From contig LR990043.1 in assembly GCA_905147135.1 (NCBI GenBank), positions 7,661,057 through 7,725,056 on the forward strand: 64,000 bases of DNA, read 5' to 3'. The notes beneath the pieces were generated by a model that had not been told where the DNA came from, searched no databases, and saw nothing but the letters and a program-made list of their open reading frames with translations. The translations under genes and the position numbers were made by a program. This document shows, in pieces, positions 1 through 10,850 of this stretch. How positions within the stretch are numbered: position 1 is the stretch's first letter; every line of letters starts with the position of its first letter. This DNA is from Blastobasis lacticolella. Lineage: Eukaryota; Arthropoda; Insecta; Lepidoptera; Blastobasidae.

Positions 1-607
1 GATGAAAATCCCGCATGAATTTTCTTGAGACCTAGAGAGTAGAGACGGCGTCACATTCTCTCCTGTATGTGAAACTTTTTCCTGCATGCATATTCTCTAC
101 TATGGAGTAAGAAATTATATGACGGTTGGCTTTTTGCGCACTTACCTTTACTGTCGAACAAATATAAGACTACGCAAAACCACGCCTTCTGTTAGAGTCT
201 CCATACAGCCTCAGTTGATTCGATTACACCTGTACCTACACCAATGCAATACCTACACCGATAAATCCACCGATCGTTCCGACCAGCGGGTCTGCGTGTC
301 ATGCTACCTGTCACACATCCGGCGCAATTAGGCGCAGGGGTCAGCGGCCGGCCGGCCGGAACGCCAAAACATTGCCGGACAACTTTATAGGCGAAAAATT
401 ATGACCATATCGCAGAGTACCCATGTGAGAATAGTAGGTCCATATCACGATACGCAGTACCGAGGGATTAATTATGGTAGGTTGTAGATGTGTGATGTGT
501 AGTTTGTTTGTTAATTTGACAAATTGACAAGGTTATGGATACGTTCTGTTGGAAGTTAGGTACTGGGAAAATTTCTATGTGCGTCGGTAGTAAAAGAATA
601 ATCATAA
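1..607. other. No recognisable feature
   Basis: Unique-looking sequence with a short ggccggccggccgg tract near 343-357. I see no supported exon or known repeat. Confidence 0.5.
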
Positions 608-800
608 TTAAAACTTAATCGTCTTGGTGTTAATGTCCTGGTTATGTTATGCTCATGCGCTAGGGCCTAGGGTCGGCCTTCACCAGGTCTGGTAATTACG
701 GAGGGTGCGACTGCCATCTGATCTTTGAGACTCTGTTAACAGGAGAACCTGACCAGATTGGATCATGGTTACACATTCAGTCGCCGTAATGAACGCTCGC
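608..800 (-). mobile_element. SINE-A fragment
   Basis: Body of the tRNA-headed SINE defined at 21986-22395, in minus orientation. The motifs ttggtgttaatgtcctgg, ctgccatctga and gaacctgaccagattggatc are recognisable but diverged. The tRNA head is missing. Confidence 0.65.
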
Positions 801-1179
801 TGGTAAATAAATGTACCTCAAAAATTAACTGTTTCGTATCATTTAGTTCCGAAAAAACGTGTGACTTCACTGCAATGAACTGTTCTGTAGAACGAATCCG
901 TGCTCTGTGGCTGTGTTTGTTGCGACGCTTATTAGTCAAATCCATATTCCATTACAAAGATACGGTTCAAAACAGATTGCAATTTCGTCCATTCACATTG
1001 TCTTGCAACGGTAATCAGTTTCGCCCACAAACGAATGCCGTAGTTTAAACTAAGTGTCGATCAAAGGAAAGTGGGGCGTTCCGGTGAATATGCTCGTACT
1101 TAGTAGCGAGTTCGATCCCAATGGGTGCACAATCAACATGGTCACGGTGGCTTATTCCCACAAAATTACATCGCAGGTG

Positions 1180-1320
1180 GACCGGAGTGTGGCGGCACGG
1201 AACCGGAAGCTGCGCCCAGGCGGGGGCGCGGGCGGTGCGCCTGCGCATCTAATCTTCATGCCTGGAGTACGTCACTTCCGGTCGCACCTCGATACGCCTA
1301 ACGGTGTCGGTAAGTGATTG
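1180..1320 (+). promoter_or_regulatory. GC-rich island with promoter-like motifs
   Basis: A GC-rich block in AT-rich surroundings carries an NRF-1-like gcgcctgcgc, an ETS-type cacttccggt and a good splice donor (gtcg|gtaagtg at 1309-1316). It could be a first exon and promoter on the plus strand. No downstream exon was found in the window, so this is speculative. Confidence 0.25.
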
Positions 1321-2029
1321 CCGTGGTCAATTGCGTTAGCATGAGTAGTTGTCTATTTTGGTATGAAATGTCATACGTAGCAGTTAAATAATGTATAATT
1401 TGATATTAAATATGGATGCCCGTTTGAATGTTTGCAATCGGGACTAACGTAACATTCGCAGACGGATGTCCTTTATTAAAGTAATCCAAACCAATCCAAT
1501 CCGAAGTAGTCTCAAAGTAATAAATGCGAAAGTGACTCTGCCTACATACTCGTATTTGCTTGTTACGTTTTCACGCCCATTCCACTTAACAGAATTTGAT
1601 AAAATTTGGCAAGCCCGTAAATGACAACCTGGTGAAGGACAGCTCCAAGAACAAACAATTTTACGCGGAGGGATTTGTGGGCAAAGGCTAGTGAAATATA
1701 TAGAAAAACGTTTTAGATCTCTTGTAGACCCAACCCGTAACTCTACAATCCCAACATTTTGGTCAGAAAATAATACTTTTGCGATTTGAAGGAACTAAGC
1801 ACATATCCCCAGTTCGTTCTGTGTGGTTTGGTGTGTCCTTATTTTATTGCTGTCGCATTGAAGGCGTAGTTATTAGAAAAAAAAACTATTTCGTACATAT
1901 CCACAGTACAACACGAGGTAGTATACAACATACTCGATATTGCCTCCACCGCTCGTTACAGGTCCTTTTGTACTATTTAAGGCAAGGTTAGCTGGAAGAA
2001 ATCCCAATGTTTGATAAGCCAACCTTCTT
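1321..2029. other. No recognisable feature
   Basis: AT-rich, with a short tandem of atccaa-type units near 1483-1503. No supported exon. Confidence 0.5.
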
Positions 2030-2215
2030 TTTTTTTTTTTATGATAGGCTTGCATTTGACCTCAACTCACCTGATGGAAAGCGACGATGAGGTCGAAGAT
2101 GTAGCATCCGTGCCTAGAAGATACCTATTCACTCTTGATTTGAAGACCCCAAGGTCATACGTATCGGGGAACAATGACTCAGGTAGAGAGTTCCAGTGGA
2201 TGCAAAACGCTTAGT
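2030..2215 (+). repeat. Dispersed repeat R2
   Basis: A T-run is followed by ctcacctgatggaaagcgac, gcctagaagatacctattca, ttgatttgaagaccccaagg and gagagttccagtgga. This type of repeat is common in Lepidoptera and is shared in parts with 10590-10850 and 63565-63975. Confidence 0.55.
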
Positions 2216-2259
2216 ACGAGATGGTGGGACATCTACCATAAATGGATGCCTTTGCCATG

Positions 2260-2293
2260 TAATATACATTGCAAAGGCGGGCAATGTATATTA
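2260..2293. repeat. 13-bp inverted repeat, 8-nt loop
   Basis: taatatacattgc, loop aaaggcgg, inverse. An alternative pairing gcctttgc/gcaaaggc overlaps it on the left side. Confidence 0.85.
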
Positions 2294-2334
2294 TCGTTTG
2301 TTAATGTACAATGACCTTTATGAAGTTATACACA

Positions 2335-2425
2335 ATAAATAAATAAATATGCTTGGACAATTTAACACAGCGCCATCAAGCTCAAAGTAAGCAAAGCTTG
2401 TGTTATGGGTGTACCTGATAAACTA
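2335..2425 (-). mobile_element. SINE-B 3' fragment, minus strand
   Basis: Reads aataaataaatatgc, acacagcgccatcaag and agtaagcaaagcttgtgtta, the inverse of the SINE-B tail. Confidence 0.65.
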
Positions 2426-2649
2426 CTTATATACATTGTTTTAAAAATATACTTATTATATATAGTACAATAAAGAGTATATACGAGAACATACTAACAA
2501 GGCTGGTCAGAACGGCTTTGCTTTGTATCTGCTAATTATGAAAGGAAAATGGTAAAAAGTAATTTGCGCCTTTTTTGACTTCTTAATTACGGCGTTACGA
2601 GGTCGAAGACAGAGTTAATATGTCCTCAGGCAGCCTAAGAAAAACAAAA

Positions 2650-2735
2650 TAATCATCTTGGCGTTAATGTCCAAGTTGTGCTCTCGCGCATGAGGGCCCG
2701 GAGTCCGCCTTGACCATGGACTTGGGCTAGCTGAG
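2650..2735 (-). mobile_element. SINE-A fragment (3' part)
   Basis: Carries atcatcttggcgttaatgtc and gggcccggagtccgccttg, the 3' part of SINE-A. It is truncated. Confidence 0.6.
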
Positions 2736-3079
2736 TACAATTTTATTTTGGTTCGCTATTTATTTCTTTAATAACTAACCAGAAATAGTTCATGTTAGTC
2801 CTGCCAGGGCCTCGAGTCTGCAAATAAACTTGACTCTGTCGAATTGTAATTGTATCGGAATATCAGCTCAACGACAATTTTAATTGTAGCAGAATACCAT
2901 AAACGCGTAAAACTGCCATTGAGCTGCGATAGCGATCCAATTACAATTCAATCCAGCCATTAGTAACAGTAGCAGAATACTAAAAGCGTGTCAAAATTGC
3001 CATTAGTAATTCGCGGACTTGAGACTCAGGACCCTATCAACGTTGCGTACCACCACCTTAACTATTTCTGCCTTGCGTT

Positions 3080-3350
3080 CTGCAACCTAAATGCATGAAT
3101 CGTAGATGTTATAGGCGACACTTACTACTTACTATTAGTGGGCTGTCTGCCCGTTTGTCACTGCGTAGTATAAAGAAAGAGGGCAGGCTATTCATATTAT
3201 CAACCATCCCTTTCTCACAGACGATTACCGCATTATCTACTTCCAAGCTATAACGTTTGCATTGTTGTGTTCTCGTTTTGCGTGAACGTGTCGTACACAG
3301 ATATCGCTTTCCATCAGGAGGTTGTCTGCTCATTTATCACTGAGTAGAAT
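3080..3350 (-). repeat. Two adjacent R3 fragments, inverted
   Basis: Carries gtgggctgtctgcccgtttg, then aaacgtttgcattgttgtg-like sequence and a second end gttgtctgctcatttatcac about 180 bases on. Both halves are diverged. Confidence 0.5.
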
Positions 3351-3480
3351 AAAAAAGAGCCAATGTTTTAAACCGCCGAACCTGCAAAGGGTAGGTTGGC
3401 CATCTTACCTTATTATTTCATAAACCCCCAGTTCGTATAGATGTCAAATTCTTGTGCAATATTGAATTCTGTACAACTAA

Positions 3481-3600
3481 TGTCAAATAAGAAGAGACTT
3501 GGCGGGTCACGTGGTTCGACTTGCGCTGTATACGATTACCTGCGTGAAATTACCTCCACTGCCATTTGACAAGTCTCTTCTTTCATGACGCGGGTTGTAC
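3481..3600. mobile_element. Small foldback repeat M4
   Basis: About 120 bp, tgtcaaataagaagagactt to gacaagtctcttctttcatg, with agaagagacttg inverted as caagtctcttct. The interior has an E-box (gtcacgtggttcgacttgcg). Two further copies are in prohibitin intron 4. Confidence 0.7.
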
Positions 3601-5029
3601 TAACAGACGAATCGGCTCTGCAATGAGCTCCTAGCCACAGTGTTTCCTTTGGACTATGACATGAACTCTTTCTAGCTGTATATTAGAGGTCTCTTCAGAG
3701 GCGGGCAATGCATTAGTAGCGTCCCTGGTCTTGCTGATATCCATTAAGAGGCCCGCTTGCCTGTTTGCCTGCCGTAACACATAAAAAAGCTTATTATAAA
3801 ATCTTACACCGCGTACACGCACTTACAGAAGCGCGCGCGCAGCGTCCGCATAGCCACTACTACATATCTTCTTATTTCTACGCAATGACCGCTCTTTGCT
3901 GTATTTCGCGTACGCGGTTTTGTAAGCATAGACATGTAAGCGGGCTCTCTTTTCGTAAAGCGTTCGTTTATGCACGAGATATTTTTGATGGAATTGAATG
4001 TTACTATTTTGTATGTCAAAACGCCTGCCTACGTATGTTCCACTTTTCTTGCGCATCCCACATGCGCACTCGAAATCAGAGCCCATTGTTTGTCTAATTA
4101 CAACCTGTCCGTTTTAAACGCATTATAATTAAACGTTTCGATATTCGACTTAACACGGTGCCAGTGGCTCTCAAATTGTTGATTTGTAAATGGTGTAATG
4201 GAGTTTTGGTTTTCAAGTCACTCCGAAATTATTCTGAAAGTCAGTCTGAAAGTACTTATCAAAAGTTGATGGATTTCAATTATTTGTCATTCATAAAGTT
4301 GTCCTTTCACAAAACTGGTATGTTTTTCTGGAAAGTAAATCAAGTAGCATTAATAGCTTCGGCCAAACGTTAAGTGTGATATAAAAAAATAGCATTTGAA
4401 AAAAATCCAGTTGAAAATCGTACTTTAAAAATTGTATCAAATGTGTTTTCGGTGATATGAAAATCATGGAAAAAAATGGTGAACCACTTTCGGGAAAACT
4501 AAAATTCCTACTATGATACAGTTCTTACCGCGAAGCAATTATAATTATGAGATTAATCCGCCTTTGCCGATCAACCTGATGTACGATGTATCAATCATTG
4601 TCATTCCAAAAGGTTTAACACCGCGGCGTGATCTATGCGCTTCAGTACCTACCATACAACATTAAAACATTGAAAAGTTTGGCGACCACTGCCACCACCG
4701 ACGCACTCATACATCATGGAAAATCACACGGGCGTATTCTTTTTAACAAATAATTCGGAAATATTAAGTAATATTCCGGTTTTCTGTGAACTACGTAAGC
4801 GGTAATGACCCCTCGTTACAAGTGGAGCTAAGCATTTATCCCTCACGTAACAAACGGCTAAAAGGTACAAATTATCCATAATGAGCAATAACAAATTGCA
4901 AGAAGCTCACGCTCAGTTAAGTCGATCATCGAGTTAAGTTGCCGCATTTTTTAGGGTTTCGCTTGGTCAAGCGCTGACGGAGAAAATTCAATATTAAGTA
5001 GATATTACCTATATTGTACCTAACATATA
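3601..5029. other. Intergenic, little structure
   Basis: An R3-like end lies near 3745-3785 (inverted). Otherwise it is unique AT-rich DNA. Short open frames at 3765-4097 and 4158-4373 have no recognisable product. Confidence 0.45.
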
Positions 5030-5135
5030 AAAATCATCTTGGAGTTAATGTCCCGGTTGTGCTCGCGCGCACGAGGGCCCGAGGTCCGCCTTGACCGTGA
5101 TCCAGGATTTGGCAGATCAGGTAATTACAGTGAAA
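5030..5135 (-). mobile_element. SINE-A fragment (3' part)
   Basis: Carries aatcatcttggagttaatgt, gggcccgaggtccgccttga and gatccaggatttggcagatc. It is truncated before the head and abuts the LINE relic region. Confidence 0.65.
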
Positions 5136-5459
5136 CGACATCTTAATTGGCCTATCCCACATTAAATCACTATGTGATGGACGAAACAACGTGGTCTGAT
5201 ATTAGATTATCCCAAAACAAAACAATTGATCTGATTGATTTGATTTACTCTACCTACCCCATGCCATCCGGACGTGCTATCTATGAAATATATCTGGTCG
5301 TAAAAATAAATTATTGCAATATTTTCTTGGGGCACAACATAAGAGTGGCACAACGAAACGTATTGCAAATAAAAGATCAATTTCTAGATAAATGTTCCCA
5401 GTTGCATAGCACCTGGACCGACAGAAACATCTCACAGAAGACAGAAAAGAAACTCGTCA

Positions 5460-5731
5460 CCACACAGATATCTTCAATATTTTTGCATGGCACGAAAACC
5501 AGGACGCTGAAAAAGGCAGGCCGCTCGCGCGTGGACGCTTTTATACGCGAGATATGGTGTCGGAGAAAGATGCTGCAGATACCTTGGACAGCATATCGGA
5601 CTACTGTTTCCATTCGTCCTGATCTCCAAGTGAACACGGGGTTCTCCACCATCTGTCTTCGGAGAGTCTTTGATTTCATCGGTCGTATAGCCAAAAAAAG
5701 AGAGTCGACAGTCTGGAAAAGCCGTGTCTGA
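5460..5731 (+). pseudogene. LINE ORF2 C-terminal relic
   Basis: Within an open frame (5147-5731, 194 codons), the last 90 residues read LKKAGRSRVDAFIREIWCRR, then KMLQIPWTAYRTTVSI and STICLRRVFDFIGRIAKK. This matches the conserved C-terminal tail of lepidopteran endonuclease/reverse-transcriptase LINEs (WCWRRMLRIPWT type). There is no reverse transcriptase core, so it is a 5'-truncated copy. The upstream part of the frame (5147-5450) is not recognisable. Confidence 0.7.
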
Positions 5732-5797
5732 GAGGTCGAAGTCGAATGCGTTAGTCAGACCAAATTCACTCTACATTGAACACCACGATCTGTGATG

Positions 5798-5935
5798 CTT
5801 TTTTTTATACCACTAAGGTGGCAAACAAGCTTGTGGCCTGCCTGATGATATGCAGTCACCGCAGCCTATGGACGTTTGCAATACCAGGCGCATCACCCAC
5901 GCGTTGCCGATCCCGTAAAAACTTTTTAACCCCTT
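5798..5935 (+). repeat. Dispersed repeat R4
   Basis: A T-run is followed by ataccactaaggtggcaaac, aagcttgtggcctgcctgat and cagtcaccgcagcctatgga. The start is shared with 12325-12385. Confidence 0.55.
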
Positions 5936-5971
5936 TCTTGCAGAACTCCATGTTGTACTCTCCAGGGAAAA

Positions 5972-6025
5972 CCTCTCCAGGTAGTTCATGCTACTCCTCG
6001 CAGTAGCATGAACTACCTGGAGAGG
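5972..6025. repeat. Perfect 24-bp inverted repeat, 6-nt loop
   Basis: cctctccaggtagttcatgc tact, loop cctcgc, then the exact inverse. No mismatches. It lies at the end of repeat R4. Confidence 0.95.
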
Positions 6026-6784
6026 CGCCGTAGGTTATCCTACGTCATCGAGTACAATAAAAATCCCAATTTACAGCGATGGTAGACGTTTTGGGGACCC
6101 ACAAAACGTTGGTCTGCCAGTGCACAACCTGGCACAAAAAAAAAACATTTTTTTCCGTGTTCCAACATTCGATTTTTCGTAGCGATAGTACTTATGTATG
6201 TATTGTGTGTGTGCCTATGTGTGTAGTGTTACAAAATTACCTAAATATGTAAGGTAAACACTTATGGATTTTTGTGATGTCAAAATAAATCATGTCTATG
6301 TCTATGTTTATGTATCCTCTTGTGTGGGTTTTAAAAGTAAAAATACCGGTCTGCCTCACATTCTCTTGGCACTTTCGCTTTTCAGCCACATTACCTATAG
6401 TCACTAAAAAGAAAAGTGACTTTTTCACAATGACGTAGGTTAACGGCCACGACGCCCTCACTGTTAATAGATCAGTGACAGGAATCAATCAGTCAACCTA
6501 TTTTAATAAATATACACGAACTACTTAAACACGAAACCAACATTTAATTTAATGAAAACTCTTGGTGTATTTCTTCCATTTCTTTATTTTAAACGATCAG
6601 CCACAAAGTCCGCAATGGAACCTATTAGCAGCCAAATGGTGTGCGGTTCGGCTGTGGACACGTAAACCGACAGATCTAGTGATTTCAATCTGTTTCCGAT
6701 AATAAGGAAATGTTTACTTTATTTATTATAACAAAAATAACATACCTGTATCCTTTTTAGTTAGTTATAGGTATGGAACGATTT

Positions 6785-7048
6785 ATGGATACGATGGCCG
6801 TGTGGTGTCCGGCAGAGTAGAATAGCACCAACCCCTTACATGGGTGTCGTACAAGGCGACTAATGATTTCGAGGCAAAAGATCAAGAGTCTCCGTAGTCT
6901 TCAAAATGGGCAGCTGCATTTTCCATTGTTATATTTAAACACTGCGATCTCCAACCCGCCTGCCAAGCGTGGAGATTATGGCAATAACCTCCCCTTTCGT
7001 GGGAGAGGCCCTAAGTCCTGCAGTGGACTGTTACGGGCTGTGATGATG
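6785..7048 (+). mobile_element. Short retroelement R1, with target-site duplication
   Basis: 264 bp between perfect 12-bp direct repeats atggaacgattt (6773-6784 and 7049-7060). It contains tggtgtccggcagagtag, aaggcgactaatg, gcgtggagattatggcaata and cctgcagtggactgttac, and ends in TGATGATG. This is a dispersed lepidopteran non-LTR-type tail. The copy is complete enough to define the family here. Confidence 0.75.
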
Positions 7049-7117
7049 ATGGAACGATTTGAAAATTAGATACAAAAACGAAAGTCAAAGTAAAAGCATA
7101 GGCAAGGGTTAGGTATA

Positions 7118-7333
7118 ATCTGTCCAAACTGACTTGTCCTATTTGGTTCAGGAAATTATATATTTAAATGGATAATGTGCAGCAGTATCGGTTGAAATTC
7201 ACATTCTATGTATTTCTTGTATAATTCAAGACATTTATAAGTACACAATATACGTAGGTGATTGATACGGCAAGTCGTGATTTTGGGCATTTTTTGTTCA
7301 CTAAAATAGACAAGTCAGAATAAACAGATCATA
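7118..7333. mobile_element. MITE family M2, copy 1
   Basis: Inverted ends atctgtccaaactgacttgt and (inverted from the right) atctgtttattctgacttgt. The interior is shared with 18209-18421 (gttgaaattcacattctatg, gattgatac, cgtgattt). No ORF. Confidence 0.65.
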
Positions 7334-7924
7334 AATACCTACATGGACTTACTACCAAAAGTCCATGGGTAAATATAAGCCATCATCACATTGTCATTCG
7401 TTACTTTCATCGTCTATCCATTTCTCTGACAGGTAACTAGGTGGTCGAGTAAGCAATCGACCTAATAAACTTTGTCTGGTGGTTACTGTGATTTGTAATT
7501 TGGAATAGGGTTGCCTTCAATAAACTGAATTGAAATTCACAACTTTTATTTGTACCACTTAATTTTACAGAGGACGTGGAAAGAAGATACAGAGAGAAGG
7601 AAGATAGGTAGGTGGAAATCAGAAAAGAGAGCATCTTATTCTGTACATCGATATTTATAGGCTTTGGCAGCGACACCCATCTCCGCGCCCGCTGTGGTTG
7701 AAATGTAGTATTTATTTCTCTTACGCGTTTGTGCTATTATGTTGCAACGGCTCATCGAAGTTCCTCATATATCCTATAGATGGCGCCACAGCGCGTGCGA
7801 ATGCTTTGACAAAACCATATAACTGCTCCCAATGATACGCGTGGAAACGCTTTTTTATAAGAGTATCTCTTTTGGAAGCTTCTATTCCATTTCCATTATA
7901 TGGTTATCTGGTCTTTCTTTCTTT

Positions 7925-8062
7925 ATGCTACTCAATGTTAAGCGAGCAGACAGCCCGCCTGATGGTAAGTGATAACTGTCGCCCACAAAATCTACAGTTC
8001 ATATATTTAGGTTGCAGGTAACAAAAATGCAGATCCGCAGGTTATACCAACATCTCTCCAAT
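7925..8062 (+). repeat. Dispersed repeat R3
   Basis: Carries cgagcagacagcccgcctga, tggtaagtgataactgtcgc and ggttgcaggtaacaaaaatg. The same family occurs at 16725-16825, 45160-45270 (inverted) and 3080-3350 (inverted). Confidence 0.6.
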
Positions 8063-9139
8063 TCCATGACCCACACCGCAAGTAGGGTCGGCTCGTGAAA
8101 GAAATCGAATTAGAATAACGATGCACGCCATCAGCTACCGATACTAAAATAACGGGTTGTCTCTAATTTGGACGGGCAATTTGCGGGACGCCCCGCGCGT
8201 GCCCTAATACGTGTCATTAGACACGACGTGTTCCATATCTTGTATTATGTTTGGTTAAGTTTGCTCGTGATTATATGAAATTAGGGTTCCGCCCGTCGGA
8301 TGTGGAGGCCTCATCATCGGATAACTCGTTCATTAAACCGACGCAACCGGTAATTTTAGGTAAGACGCGACTCCTGGATCCGTATTTGGTGTCCCACCTA
8401 TAAAAATGACCAATAAAACCGAACAAGGCAATAAATTTCGATAGAGTGAGACTGAATCATGTTAAATGTGTAATGGAACGGCAGTAAAACGTTTATTGTT
8501 TCATCTATAAATAAATAGTGACGTTTTAATAGATCCTAGTTGTTGGGGAACGTTTAATTGAATTTTACAATACTCATACCGGCTCTTAAAAGGAGAATGC
8601 CGTATCCGGTTCGAAATGCTGTAATAACAACCATCGGAAACACTAGAGAGAAATTCCTAAACCGTAGAAAACTTATTAATTTTCTCGAAGTGTTCCAGGA
8701 AGTTACGCATGGAGAACGGACATTTTGTTGAGTAAAGCAGTTCTTATTTAAAGCCGTGATAAATGCGTTTTCTGTTTATATTTTCAATGAATCAGTGCGA
8801 TATCCGACGAGCTTTTTCTACATGCGCAGGGTCTCAGCCTTGCCCTTAGCCGGCCGAGCGTGGAGAAAAAAAATCTTCACTAATGTGGTAGAAGCTCGTG
8901 TCCAGCAGCGAACTGTTACTGTTGATGTGATGGGATTATATTACAGTAAAAACACAATTCCAAATGCTTCGTCCTTTACCGTGGGTCTTCTTATCAATTC
9001 GACATTGTCGGTTGTTGACAGTAAATCACAAATCATTATCTCCGCAATGAACTTTAGATATCCCTTTTCTTCTTCTCCTAAAGGAATCACATAAGACATA
9101 CCTAGTTTATTAATCTTCTTGGATTATTAATAAGGTTCG
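8063..9139. other. Intergenic, possible regulatory DNA
   Basis: 8150-8400 is non-repetitive with mixed GC content and homeobox-like TAAT motifs. The open frame 8756-9094 has no recognisable domain. Confidence 0.35.
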
Positions 9140-9300
9140 GACGGTTCGATCCATGATCCAGGATGCCAGTGATCAATTAATTAACACGGGAACCTAACCA
9201 TATTGAATCACGGTTACACATTCAATCGTCTGAATATTTGCCAGCAGGCTTATGCCAGCAGGCTTCCTCATGAAGTTTTCCCTCATCGTCAGGGTAACGA
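9140..9300 (-). mobile_element. Degenerate SINE-A fragment
   Basis: Carries ccatgatccaggat, gggaacctaaccatattgaatc and gttacacattcaatcg, matching the middle of SINE-A. A short local direct duplication (gccagcaggctt) lies inside. Confidence 0.5.
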
Positions 9301-9419
9301 TACACCTACGATTCATGCTCCAGGTCTCCTAATACACCTAATGCCTGCGCCTGTGCCTCTCAAAATAAAGATAACGCACACCGGCAGACAGTGTGTCTGG
9401 CTCCACATATCTGGTGGGC

Positions 9420-9590
9420 AGGTAGGCATGAATGGCGGTGGCTTGGCGCCCCGCGGCGGGTGAGTTATGCGCGGGCCCCCGGCGCGCGCGCCGCCTTCAC
9501 ACCTCCGCCCGCGTGTGGTCCGGGCCTTGCGAGCTGCGCCTGCGCTGGACAGCTGCGTGAGAGAGTGAGCCAGGAATGCGTATTTTAAGG
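9420..9590 (+). promoter_or_regulatory. GC-rich island with promoter-like motifs
   Basis: The CpG-dense block contains gcggcgg|gtgagt (possible donor near 9463), runs of gcgcgcgc and an NRF-1-like tgcgcctgcgct at 9535-9546. No coding exon is identifiable. Confidence 0.25.
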
Positions 9591-9599
9591 CGTTTCTGC

Positions 9600-10589
9600 A
9601 CAGATTGTAAAAAAATTTAATCTTGCCATGGAGGTGGCTTAGTTATCGATCTCGGTAGGTTTCTGGATAATTGGGTGGCTTTGCTTAGATAACGGACTTT
9701 GCAATCCAATTAAAATTTGAGCGATGTGCTTGAATTTGGAATGCTCGCGAAGATGACGGCTAGCCGGACGCTGCATGACTAGACCTTTCTCATGAATCTG
9801 TGGCATCCCTAACGAATAGCGAGCTCGTTGCTGTGCTGTGCTGAAGGTCGCTTAGCCTCAAAATACGAAGTGTTAAAAAAATATTTCACCAAGAAATTAG
9901 AGACAAGGCCAAATTATAATGACTATAAACTTTTTTTAATATTTTAAATTTAAATTAAAAAATCATCAAAATTAATATTTTTTATCAAATTGTTATTTGC
10001 ATAGGTAATTCACAAATATTTTTATTTTAATATCGTAAATCATTTAAATTGATTATTTATTTATTGGAGTTCCAACAGATATATAAAAACATAATAAATA
10101 TTAATTTACAACCAACAGGCCAATTACAGATTCTCGCTAGTAACAGAAGTAGTATGTAGAAAAGCACTGTCTTGGCTACATCCCGCATAACGTTATCCTC
10201 GTAAATCTTCCAGAGTCACTAGTAGATATCCTGGCCCCAAGATATTATAATATTAGTCACATTAGTGTGTGTATTTCACCCGAGAATTATTTTATTCGTT
10301 AGACTTATTGCGGTGGCCGGCTTCCTGCCGCTGGGCCCAACACACGATACTGTGCTGTGCTGTGCCCATTTTTATTGGACAGGAAGGAAATTCTAACGTT
10401 TAATATATTCTGGTAAAGTGCGGCAGGGTTTATTTATTCCTCTACTCGGCCCAGCTCGGTTTCGAAGGGACAGCCTTAGCCGTAACTCATGAGCGTTCGG
10501 TCTTACTGGAAATTTCGAAATTAGCATAAACGGTTGTTGATAATCGTAATGGAGTAGATTTCTCCCTAGTGCGTAATCTTGGTCAATGT
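9600..10589. other. Intergenic, AT-rich
   Basis: 9900-10100 is extremely AT-rich. There is a weak gene-free signal only; no exon or known element. Confidence 0.5.
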
Positions 10590-10850
10590 AAATTGAGAGC
10601 ATATTGTGAATCTTTCTTTTCACCTGTTGGTAAGTGACGATGCGGCCGCAGATGGTGCTTGCCCGTCTTGGAATAGCCTTTTCACTCAACGCACTCGCGT
10701 CACAACTCCATTCCTTAGCCGTACGCATTATAAAGGTCCATTAGATAGCTGGACGATCCACGACATAAGGATGAAGCTCTCGCCAAGATCGCGTCTCCCG
10801 ATGGCGGAAAGGGGCTGGCGGAATCTACCATTGAACTGACTAGACTAGCA
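10590..10850 (+). repeat. Dispersed repeat R2
   Basis: Carries cacctgttggtaagtgacga, ccattccttagccgtacgca and tcgcgtctcccgatggcgga, shared with 63565-63975. An internal block is missing relative to that copy. Confidence 0.6.

Noticed and set aside
7342..7367. Minimal copy of the hAT-like foldback element (catggacttactacc joined to aaagtccatg)
   Set aside because: Ends resemble the 59122-60675 termini, but 26 bases without target duplication are too little to call.
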